Below are positions 1-6,687 of a stretch of DNA of 64,000 bases, in pieces. The DNA comes from CAYSRJ01 sp964521865 (GTDB lineage Bacteria > Spirochaetota > B62-G9 > DRHN01). Below the pieces are notes generated by a model, which did no database searches, had not been told where the DNA came from, and worked only from the letters and a program-made list of their open reading frames with translations. Within the stretch, counting starts at the first letter, position 1, and every line of letters starts with the position of its first letter. The position numbers and the translations under genes are program-made. The stretch lies in assembly GCA_964521865.1 (NCBI GenBank), contig CAZFTJ010000002.1:310001-374000 (forward strand), read 5' to 3'.

Positions 1-149
1 CTGAGAACTTTTTACAGTGGTTTGTCGAAGAGCAGGTCGAAGAAGAAGCGTCAACACTCGGAGTCGTGCAGAAACTGAAACTCATCAAAGATTCTGCAAA
101 CGGACTGTTTATGCTCGACGGTCATCTCGGCAGGAGAGAATCCGAATAA
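1..149 (+). CDS. Ferritin, C-terminal end (partial, cut by left edge)
   Basis: Reading from base 3, the window opens inside a gene whose last 48 codons end in TAA at 147-149. The stretch NFLQWFVEEQVEEEA is the characteristic final helix region of non-haem bacterial ferritin (FtnA type), which stores iron as a ferric core and oxidises Fe(II). Only the C-terminus is visible, so the ferroxidase residues cannot be checked. The neighbours, a PerR-type repressor and a rubrerythrin, fit an iron and peroxide defence cluster. The family assignment is fairly sure because of the tail signature; the exact subtype is inference. Confidence 0.8.
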   Translation, partial: ENFLQWFVEEQVEEEASTLGVVQKLKLIKDSANGLFMLDGHLGRRESE

Positions 150-193
150 AAACGTATACGGTGTACATCTACCGGGATTGGCCGTATGGTTTT
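149..193 (+). terminator. Possible weak terminator after ferritin
   Basis: An imperfect inverted repeat (AAAACGTATACGG at 149-161 against CCGTATGGTTTT at 182-193) follows the ferritin stop and ends in a short T run. The stem is A/T-rich with one bulge, so it is only a candidate terminator. Confidence 0.35.
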
Positions 194-279
194 TACCTGT
201 AGAATTTAACGTATTTTCATCATAACCTCGTGGACAATAGAGCCTTCTATCACTGAAGAGGGAATAGCACAATAAAGCA

Positions 280-726
280 ATGCCTCTGAAAAACAGCAAC
301 ACGTCAATAGGGTCGCTGAAGGATTTCCTCGTCAATGAGGGTATACACCCATCCTATCAGCGGCTTAGAATTTATGAATATCTTGCGCACAACAACTCTC
401 ACCCGACCGTCGATATTATTTACAACAGCCTGCTCCAGGAAATACCCACTCTTTCAAAAACGACCGTTTATAATACACTGAATCTCTTCCATGAAAAGGG
501 AATCGTCTACGGTCTCACAATTGATGAAAATGAAGTCCGGTATGATGCCAATACAAGACCCCACGCTCATTTTAAATGCGTGAGGTGCGGCCGCATCTTT
601 GATATTGAAATAGACAGCACCTTTCTTGCAAACGGTTTTGTCTGTCGCCACAAGGTAAATGAAAGGCATCTCTATCTTAAGGGGATCTGCAGCACCTGCA
701 TGAAGGAAAAACCCGACCCGGCATAG
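280..726 (+). CDS. perR: PerR-type Fur-family repressor
   Basis: A 148-residue Fur-superfamily repressor with an N-terminal winged helix (the TTVYNTLNLF recognition helix near residues 61-70) and a C-terminal metal-binding dimerisation domain. Residues H41, D89, H95, H97 and D108 line up, with a constant offset of four, with the peroxide-sensing site of Bacillus PerR (H37, D85, H91, H93, D104). The aspartate at 89 is the residue that usually separates PerR from Fur. Two CxxC pairs (C100/C103 and C137/C140) form the structural zinc site. It sits between ferritin and rubrerythrin, both common PerR targets. No clear PerR box was seen next to these genes, and no strong ribosome-binding site precedes the ATG. 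The PerR call is by motif and context; a Fur role cannot be excluded. Confidence 0.85.
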   Translation: MPLKNSNTSIGSLKDFLVNEGIHPSYQRLRIYEYLAHNNSHPTVDIIYNSLLQEIPTLSKTTVYNTLNLFHEKGIVYGLTIDENEVRYDANTRPHAHFKCVRCGRIFDIEIDSTFLANGFVCRHKVNERHLYLKGICSTCMKEKPDPA

Positions 727-921
727 AATGATTTTCAATATTTGTTTCACATCCTTCCAGTACCGGTACGTGTCAGTACAGACATTAAGAACGCCGGTGC
801 GTTTGGTAAAAAAATTAATAGGTCGTAGCGAGTATCGCTTCAATATATCCATATTCTTCAAAGCTTTCGGCTGCGGTTCGACCGCATGAAATAAAAACAT
901 TATCTATCGGGGAGGTAAACA

Positions 922-1497
922 TTGAAAAGCGTTAAAGGAACACAGACGGAAAAAAATCTGCTTGCCGCATTTGCAGGTGAATCTCAGGCCCGAAACAGGT
1001 ACACCTTTTTTGCATCCAGGGCCAGAGACGAAGGCTACATCCAGATAGTCAACATCTTCATCGAAACTGCAGAGAATGAGAAGGAGCACGCAAAGAGATT
1101 CTTTTCTTTTCTCGAAGGAGGAGAGGCGGAGATTGTTGCCGGGTATCCTGCCGGTATCGTGGGCTCTACGCTCGACAATCTGAAGGCCGGAGCCGCAGGT
1201 GAGAATATGGAACACATCTCGATATACCCCGGCTTTGCAGATGTTGCAGACAGGGAGGGATTCCCACAGGTTGCAAGCCTCTTCAGAAGAGTCGCCGAAG
1301 TCGAAGTATGGCATGAGAAGCGGTATCAGAAGCTCATCAAGAATCTTGAAGAAGGGAAGGTGTTCAAAAGAGACACCCCTGTACTATGGAAATGTTTGAA
1401 CTGCGGCCGTGTCCATGAGGGGCCTGAACCGCCGAAAAAGTGCCCGACATGTCTGCACCCGATGTCCTACTTCGAGCTCTATGTGGAAAGCTACTGA
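922..1497 (+). CDS. Rubrerythrin
   Basis: A 191-residue rubrerythrin, a cytoplasmic NADH-peroxidase component of anaerobes that reduces hydrogen peroxide at a di-iron centre. The ferritin-like domain (about residues 1-145) carries repeated E-x-x-H iron-ligand motifs (ENEKEHAKR and VEVWHEKRY). The C-terminal rubredoxin-like domain has two CxxC pairs (CLNCG and CPTC). The start is TTG at 922: a strong GGGGAGGT lies seven bases upstream and the protein begins at the usual family position. It lies 195 bp after perR with no terminator in between, so it may be co-transcribed or have its own promoter. Length and motifs are normal for the family. Confidence 0.93.
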   Translation: MKSVKGTQTEKNLLAAFAGESQARNRYTFFASRARDEGYIQIVNIFIETAENEKEHAKRFFSFLEGGEAEIVAGYPAGIVGSTLDNLKAGAAGENMEHISIYPGFADVADREGFPQVASLFRRVAEVEVWHEKRYQKLIKNLEEGKVFKRDTPVLWKCLNCGRVHEGPEPPKKCPTCLHPMSYFELYVESY

Positions 1498-1521
1498 CTA
1501 AAAACCAAATCAAAGGCAAAC

Positions 1522-1552
1522 CATGAGGAACAGTCGAAGATTGTTCCTCATG
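1522..1552. terminator. Perfect 11-bp hairpin between convergent genes
   Basis: CATGAGGAACA (1522-1532) pairs perfectly with TGTTCCTCATG (1542-1552) around a 9-base loop, between rubrerythrin and the convergent cupin gene. No T tract follows on the + strand, and only a loose T-rich stretch follows on the - strand, so it may end transcription or simply protect 3' ends. Confidence 0.5.
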
Positions 1553-1609
1553 CATAATTATACACAATGTACACGGGTACACGCGTCGATACAACGACGG
1601 ATGCATGGG

Positions 1610-1879
1610 CTAAGAAAATTTGTAATACTTCTTCAGGGGTTTCGTAACGTTCCACCTGCATTTGAGCCCTGCGGGAAAAACGACATAATCACCCTGCCGA
1701 ATATCAAACGTCTCTTCTTCTGTTGTAACAAACGCCCTTCCCTCGATGATATAACAGTGCTCTTCATTCGTATACGACCAGTCGAACTCAGATACCTCCT
1801 TCTCCCATACCCCCCACGAATCTATTCCCATTTTTGCTGCCTCAGCATCACTGAGCCTCTCTTTTTTTATACGGTTCAT
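1610..1879 (-). CDS. Small cupin-domain protein (DUF861 / cupin_3 type)
   Basis: An 89-residue single cupin resembling the EutQ/DUF861 group: W-x-Y-T-x-E-E-H-C-Y-I-I-E-G in the first half and a DYVVFPAGLKCRW motif in the second, the two conserved cupin strands. Such proteins form small beta-barrels; many are of unknown function and only some bind metal. Two ATGs are close together. I use the second (1879) because the strong GGGAGGT touches the first ATG and is six bases from the second. It is convergent with rubrerythrin and upstream of nothing obvious on its strand. Family is clear, function is not. Confidence 0.75.
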   Translation of the reverse strand: MNRIKKERLSDAEAAKMGIDSWGVWEKEVSEFDWSYTNEEHCYIIEGRAFVTTEEETFDIRQGDYVVFPAGLKCRWNVTKPLKKYYKFS

Positions 1880-1940
1880 ATGCATACCTCCCGGGATTAC
1901 TAAAAATCAGGAAAAAAATTCAAGTAAAAACAGGCGCCAT

Positions 1941-2711
1941 TCAGAGGATAATATACGGCCTCTTCCTGTGGTCGTAACGAATTTTCACCCGTGTATTAAA
2001 AACCGAATGTACCGTATCCGCATCGATAACGTCGGCTGGGTTTCCGGTTTTTATAACCCGACCCTCCTTTAAGAGGACAATTTTCTTTGCAAAACGCGCC
2101 GCATGATTGATATCATGGGTAATCAGAACAATCGTCTTGTTCATTTCCTCATTGAACTTCTGCAGCAGCTTGAATATCTCCACCTGATAATTAATGTCGA
2201 GATTCGCAGTCGGTTCATCAAGAAACAGAATGCTGGATTCCTGGGCAACCGCCTGTGCTATAAATACACGCTTCAACTCCCCTCCCGACAGCTCCGAAAG
2301 ATGTCTGCCGGCAAACTTTTCAAGTCCGAGCATCTGCATTGCCTCCCGAACTATACGAGCATCCCTGGGTTTTTCCATTTCAAATCTCTTGAGATAGGGA
2401 TATCTGCCCATCATCACGATATCCCGTACCAGGTAGGGAAGGGATGAGGAAAGGTTCTGAGGAAGAAAGGACACGTGCCTCGCAAACTCCTTTTTTCTGT
2501 ACGCATGCAACGGCCTGCCGTAAAGGGTTAAATCCCCCCGCACGTCTCTGATAACTCCTGTCAAAGCTTTTATAAGAGTGGTTTTGCCCGCACCGTTCGG
2601 ACCCAGTATGGAAAGAAATTCCCCCTCTACCACTGCCAGTGAAATGTCATGTAGAACGGACCTGCCGTCATACCCGACGAATAGATTTCGTGTTTCTATC
2701 ACCACGCTCAA
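1941..2711 (-). CDS. btuD: Vitamin B12 ABC transporter, ATP-binding protein
   Basis: A 256-residue ABC ATPase of the FecE/BtuD class that powers uptake of cobalamin or siderophores. The Walker A motif GPNGAGKTT (residues about 37-45), the signature LSGGELKR, Walker B ILFLDEPTANLD and the H-loop VLITHD are all present. The best start is TTG at 2711, seven bases after AGGAGAG; GTG codons two and three triplets on are alternatives. It is the third gene of a btuFCD operon led by a cobalamin riboswitch, which makes B12 or another corrinoid the most likely substrate rather than iron-siderophore. It follows the permease by 39 bases. Confidence 0.88.
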   Translation of the reverse strand: MSVVIETRNLFVGYDGRSVLHDISLAVVEGEFLSILGPNGAGKTTLIKALTGVIRDVRGDLTLYGRPLHAYRKKEFARHVSFLPQNLSSSLPYLVRDIVMMGRYPYLKRFEMEKPRDARIVREAMQMLGLEKFAGRHLSELSGGELKRVFIAQAVAQESSILFLDEPTANLDINYQVEIFKLLQKFNEEMNKTIVLITHDINHAARFAKKIVLLKEGRVIKTGNPADVIDADTVHSVFNTRVKIRYDHRKRPYIIL

Positions 2712-2750
2712 AAGACTCTCTCCTGCAACTCTTTCTATACAGCATCGATA

Positions 2751-3779
2751 TCAGAACCACGACTTCTTTTTACCCTTGATGAGAAGAAAGATAAAAAAAG
2801 GAGACCCGAACAGCGATGTAATAACGCCTACCGGTATCTCCAGCCCGCTTCCAAAAAGCACTCCCGGCAGAACCCGCCCGATCATATCCGACAGAGGCAA
2901 AAAAGCGGCACCCGATACAATGCTTGCAGGGATAAGCATGCGGTGTTTGGGTCCGAATACAAGCCTCATCGAGTGGGGAACGATGAGGCCGACAAACCCG
3001 ATTGTGCCTGCGAGAGATACGGCTGTTGCGGTTATAAGCGATGTGGTTGAAAAAAGAATCAGCCGGATACTGTCGGTATTCACACCAAGACTGATGGCCC
3101 GTTCGTCTCCCAGGGCAATAAGATCGAGGTCTCTGTTGAACAGAAAGGTAAATCCGCTTAAAACAAGTATTGCTCCGGCAGCGGGTGCCGTATATCGATG
3201 AAACCCCGCAAGACTTCCCATCAGCCAGTAAATGATTTCGTGAGACATGTCGCCGGCAAGAGACATGATCAATACGAGCCCCGACGAAAAAAGGTAGCTT
3301 ACAATCACCCCTGAAAGAATGATGGTGAGCATCTGCACCCTTCCCTTCGTGCGCGCGAGGAAATACACGAAGAACATCGTAGAAACAGCACCGCCGAACG
3401 CGAAGACCGGGAGGAGGGATTTAAAGTACGCACCGGCGACAGAGGACAAGAAGATTGCCAGCGCCGCACCGAAAGACGCGCCCGCCGAAATCCCGAGGGT
3501 ATAGGGGTCCGCAAGGGGATTTTTCAGCAGAGCCTGAAACACGAGACCGGAAACTGAAAGAGCCGCTCCGACAAACATGCCGAGAAAAACCCTCGGTACC
3601 CGGATCTTCAGAATGATATCGCGCGATTCTGCGGGAATCCCGCTCGTGTTGAAGATAAAAGATGTGAGTATTCTGAATGTATCCTTGAGCGGCACATTCA
3701 CCGAGCCCAGAGATGTGCTGACGATAAAGCTGATAAAAAGGACGGCAATCAGCAGAAGTATGTGAACATATTTTCTCAC
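2751..3779 (-). CDS. btuC: Vitamin B12 ABC transporter, permease
   Basis: A 342-residue FecCD-family inner-membrane permease with about ten transmembrane helices. The family hallmark GLVFQALLKNPLADPYTLGISAGASFGA (around residues 82-110) and the C-terminal GLIVPHSMRL coupling region are intact. A GTG start at 3779-3777 overlaps the last base of the btuF stop codon, indicating translational coupling. Length matches BtuC/FhuB-type permeases. Riboswitch control upstream points to cobalamin as substrate; the sequence alone would not separate B12 from siderophore transport. Confidence 0.88.
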   Translation of the reverse strand: MRKYVHILLLIAVLFISFIVSTSLGSVNVPLKDTFRILTSFIFNTSGIPAESRDIILKIRVPRVFLGMFVGAALSVSGLVFQALLKNPLADPYTLGISAGASFGAALAIFLSSVAGAYFKSLLPVFAFGGAVSTMFFVYFLARTKGRVQMLTIILSGVIVSYLFSSGLVLIMSLAGDMSHEIIYWLMGSLAGFHRYTAPAAGAILVLSGFTFLFNRDLDLIALGDERAISLGVNTDSIRLILFSTTSLITATAVSLAGTIGFVGLIVPHSMRLVFGPKHRMLIPASIVSGAAFLPLSDMIGRVLPGVLFGSGLEIPVGVITSLFGSPFFIFLLIKGKKKSWF

Positions 3780-4675
3780 TAAAAGGCCTCTGGATGGAGA
3801 AACTGCGCGAGTTCTTTCAGTGCATTCAGTACTCTCGGGCCCGGACGCAGAAACTGATCCGGATCTGTAATGAGAATCTTGCGATTTTTTATGGCTCTGA
3901 TATCCGAAACCTGCTCGTGTGTTGAAAGAAACTGCGTTAAATCCGCCTCATGGCCCAGTACAATAGCCTCCGGGTTCAGCAGCAGGAGCTGCTCCTCGTT
4001 CAGTCTCGGATACTCAAGGTCTTCTTCCGGAACCACCCTTCCGCCTGCCATGGTAACGAGATCACCGGGAAGGCTGTTTCTGCCGGCTCCATACAACGGA
4101 TTGTCAAATATTTCAATAAAAGTCGTTACCGGTCGTATGCTCCGTTTTTGCACATGCTGCACCACATCTGCCGCCCCATTTTGCAGAGACAGTATCAGCT
4201 CAACGGCCTCCTCTTCATGTGAAAACATCCTGCCGAACTGATACACAGAATCAAGAAGCGAGGAATATGCTTTCGGATCGTATACAAACACCTGTATGCC
4301 GAGGCTGTCGAGCTGCCTCTTTATCTTCAGGGGAACGACGGTACCCAGTATCACGACATCAGGAGATGCAGCCTGTATTTTCTCGATGTTCGGGCTGGAA
4401 AAGCCGCCCATTCTCTGCTTCGTATGTACAAAATCGGGCGGATAATCACAGTAATCCGAAATCCCGACAACAGCATCACGAATGCCGATTGCAAAAAGCG
4501 TTTCCGTTGCACCGGGAGAAAGAGAGACGATCCTGGCTCGATTCCCGGGTACCTCGACTCTGTTGCCGAAGGAATCCACTCCCACACCCGCTGCAGCAAC
4601 CCGCACAGATAAAACCATTCCCAGAAGAGCAATAAGAGCTGAAATGACAGGAATACGGATATGTAATTTCACCAC
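3779..4675 (-). CDS. btuF: Vitamin B12 ABC transporter, substrate-binding protein
   Basis: A 298-residue periplasmic binding protein of the TroA/BtuF helical-backbone class. An N-terminal signal peptide (hydrophobic residues about 8-29, ending near AAAG) is followed by the family opening IVSLSPGATETLFAIG and GISDYCDYP. No lipobox cysteine is seen, so it is probably a soluble periplasmic protein. It is the first gene of btuFCD, some 240 bases downstream of a cobalamin aptamer with an intrinsic terminator in between. The role of capturing corrinoids for BtuCD is inferred from family and riboswitch. Confidence 0.87.
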   Translation of the reverse strand: MVKLHIRIPVISALIALLGMVLSVRVAAAGVGVDSFGNRVEVPGNRARIVSLSPGATETLFAIGIRDAVVGISDYCDYPPDFVHTKQRMGGFSSPNIEKIQAASPDVVILGTVVPLKIKRQLDSLGIQVFVYDPKAYSSLLDSVYQFGRMFSHEEEAVELILSLQNGAADVVQHVQKRSIRPVTTFIEIFDNPLYGAGRNSLPGDLVTMAGGRVVPEEDLEYPRLNEEQLLLLNPEAIVLGHEADLTQFLSTHEQVSDIRAIKNRKILITDPDQFLRPGPRVLNALKELAQFLHPEAF

Positions 4676-4821
4676 AGTACCACCGCTGATCTCAAAGATA
4701 GGGAAATTACCAAAACATAAAAAATACGAGAGCTGCTCCCGGCTATACCGCGGCGCGCATTACCGACAGAAAAAGCTCCACCAGACCCTTTTAGGAGTAT
4801 GGATGCGCTGCAGGGCGCATT

Positions 4822-4860
4822 AAAAAAACCCTTTCCCTCCGTTATCGGAAGACAAGGGTT
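4822..4860 (-). terminator. Riboswitch expression-platform terminator
   Basis: Read on the - strand, AACCCTTGTCTTCCG ... CGGAGGGAAAGGGTT forms a long stem (4829-4860) followed by seven T (4828-4822). It lies between the cobalamin aptamer and btuF, so it probably ends transcription when B12 is bound. Confidence 0.8.
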
Positions 4861-4911
4861 TATCGGCAAACCGTCGGGTAACAGAGCCCAAACCCTCGCA
4901 GGATGTTACCG

Positions 4912-5136
4912 GCTGCAGGCGGTATCCTGGCTCCCGGATCACCTTACTCACAGCTCCTTCTCACGCCTTATCATTACCGCCTCTTTTCCGGCGGGCCTTT
5001 GGTCCGATTGGACCCTGCGTAATGGAATCTGCTGCTTTCATCCCCGGTTACAGTGGCGGGACCGCTGCGGCTCTTCCGCATTCCCGTTCTACAGCCGTTT
5101 CAACTCACAGAGCACGTGCCTATTTTCACCAAACAG
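4912..5136 (-). promoter_or_regulatory. Cobalamin (adenosylcobalamin) riboswitch
   Basis: On the - strand this leader contains the conserved cobalamin-aptamer blocks in order: a GGTGAAAATAGGCACGTGC element (near 5130-5112), GGGAATGCGG, the core CCCGCCACTGTAACCGGGG (near 5060-5042) and the closing B12 box GGAGCCAGGATACCGCC (4934-4918). This order and spacing is the standard class-I AdoCbl riboswitch. It precedes btuFCD and is followed by an intrinsic terminator, so B12 should switch the importer off by early termination. The edges are approximate because P1 was paired by eye. Confidence 0.92.
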
Positions 5137-5272
5137 TCACTAGCATGCACACGCTGTCCCCACTACCCATCGTACGCATGGTACTAGCGGGAAATACTTC
5201 TTCTCAAGGTAAGGGTAATATGATGAAAGTCAAGGAAATTACCGTTTTGTCAGTTCCTGAAAATTGGTTCAA

Positions 5273-5301
5273 TAGTTACCCATTTTTTGTTATATTAAAA
5301 T
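5273..5301 (+). promoter_or_regulatory. Promoter for the C-GCAxxG protein gene
   Basis: TTCAAT, a 17-base spacer and TATATT give a plausible sigma-70 promoter about 60 bases before the chosen ATG. The positions are read by eye. Confidence 0.5.
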
Positions 5302-5363
5302 CTCACACACAATACGCTGGTTTAACCGCATTACAATACTGCAAATCGGCAAGGAACTATGAA

Positions 5364-5915
5364 ATGGACAGGGACGCTATCGTAAAAAAGGCATTCAAGC
5401 TCGGATTTGATTATGAGAAGCAGTACAGGGGATGTTCCCAGTGTGCAATCGCTGCAATACAGGATGCGCTCGGCACACGAAATGATTTTGTTTTCAAAGC
5501 CGGAAGCGGACTTGCAACGGGAGGAGGGCTGCTTCGCATCGGTCTCTGCGGCGGGTATTCCGGAGGCGTCATGGTCATGAGCTCGTACTTCGGCAGAATA
5601 CGTACAAAGTTCGATGACGACCGCGAAGACAAATACTGCTCCTTTAATATGGCGGTATCCCTGTACGAACGGTACATGGAAAAGTACGGGAGCGTTATCT
5701 GTATGGATATCCATGAAACGCTATTCGGGCGAAGCTTCGATCTCTGGAACGAGAAAGAGAAAGAGGCGTTTGAGCAAGCGGGAGCACACACCGACAAATG
5801 CACGACGGTTGTTGCCGATGCCTCCGCTTGGGCTACAGAGCTCATCCTGGATGAGCTCGAAAGAAGAGGGCTCTCGCTGCGGGATTTCGACTACCTGCGG
5901 TATATCAGAAAATAG
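5364..5915 (+). CDS. C-GCAxxG-C-C family redox protein
   Basis: A 183-residue protein of the C_GCAxxG_C_C family (putative redox-active, cysteine-rich proteins of anaerobes). It shows the family pattern: C24-S-Q-C27-A near the N-terminus, a glycine-rich ATGGGLLRIGLCGGYSGGV block with C62, and later single cysteines (YCSFN, VICMD, DKCTT). Family members are often linked to metal or one-electron chemistry but the reaction is not established. The start at 5364 has AAGGAA seven bases upstream and lies after the promoter; the longer open frame upstream runs through the riboswitch of the opposite strand and is not used. It is divergent from btuFCD and 37 bases before rpe. Confidence 0.8.
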   Translation: MDRDAIVKKAFKLGFDYEKQYRGCSQCAIAAIQDALGTRNDFVFKAGSGLATGGGLLRIGLCGGYSGGVMVMSSYFGRIRTKFDDDREDKYCSFNMAVSLYERYMEKYGSVICMDIHETLFGRSFDLWNEKEKEAFEQAGAHTDKCTTVVADASAWATELILDELERRGLSLRDFDYLRYIRK

Positions 5916-5952
5916 CTGGAACGTACATATTCATTACAGCGGGGAAATCACT

Positions 5953-6636
5953 ATGAACTACCCGATCAAGATCAGCCCATCCATACTGTCCGCCGACTTC
6001 GGCAACCTGCGCCATGATGCGCTGCAGGCGGAAAAAAGCGGCGGCTGCGCAATTCATATCGACATCATGGACGGTCACTACGTGCATAATTTTTCATTCG
6101 GTATAAATATCATTCCCGCCCTTAAAAGGCATGTGCGCATCCCGATCGTTGCACACCTTGAGATAGATAATCCGGATGTATTTATCGACGATTTCGCCAG
6201 GGCTGGAAGCGATATGGTTGTGGTTCAGGAAGATACGTGCCCGCATCTGCCGTATACAATAAACGCGATCAAAAAAATGGGTATAAGAGCAGGTATCGGA
6301 GTAAACCCCGATCGAGGATTTGAAAAATTCGAGGCCAACCCGGAAATTCTTCGAGAGATCGACCTGCTCATTGTCATGGCTGTGTATCCCGGATACGGCG
6401 GCCAGCCCTTTTCACCGGTAGCGCTGCCTAAAATAAGAAAAGCGTGTTTAATGAGAGAAGAGACGCAGGCTTCGTTTGACATTGGTGTGGACGGTGCTGT
6501 TAACAGCAGCACCGCATCCGATATTGTGAGAGCGGGCGCAAACTACCTTATCGCGGGATCGAGTGTTTTCACAGACGATATTGCAGCAGGTATGAAAAAG
6601 CTCCATGCATCAGCCGCAGCTGCCCTCGCAATCTGA
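5953..6636 (+). CDS. rpe: Ribulose-phosphate 3-epimerase
   Basis: A 227-residue TIM-barrel enzyme interconverting ribulose-5-phosphate and xylulose-5-phosphate in the pentose phosphate pathway. The opening KISPSILSADFGNL, the metal-site IHIDIMDGHYVHNFSFG, the MAVYPGYGGQPF motif and the phosphate-binding IAGSSVF are all visible. The second metal aspartate is in the DIGVDGAVN segment, which reads more loosely than the usual E-V-D-G-G but keeps the aspartate. The ATG at 5953 gives the normal family N-terminus; GGGGAA lies nearby. It probably forms a two-gene unit with the C-GCAxxG gene. Confidence 0.9.
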   Translation: MNYPIKISPSILSADFGNLRHDALQAEKSGGCAIHIDIMDGHYVHNFSFGINIIPALKRHVRIPIVAHLEIDNPDVFIDDFARAGSDMVVVQEDTCPHLPYTINAIKKMGIRAGIGVNPDRGFEKFEANPEILREIDLLIVMAVYPGYGGQPFSPVALPKIRKACLMREETQASFDIGVDGAVNSSTASDIVRAGANYLIAGSSVFTDDIAAGMKKLHASAAAALAI

Positions 6637-6687
6637 CTGCTTCTCGTACTACGACGATACCGGGTATGAAACTGTCCCACAAATACT

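Noticed and set aside
5022..5363. Longer N-terminus for the C-GCAxxG protein
   Set aside because: The extra 114 codons read through the riboswitch of the other strand and the gene's own promoter; no family match.
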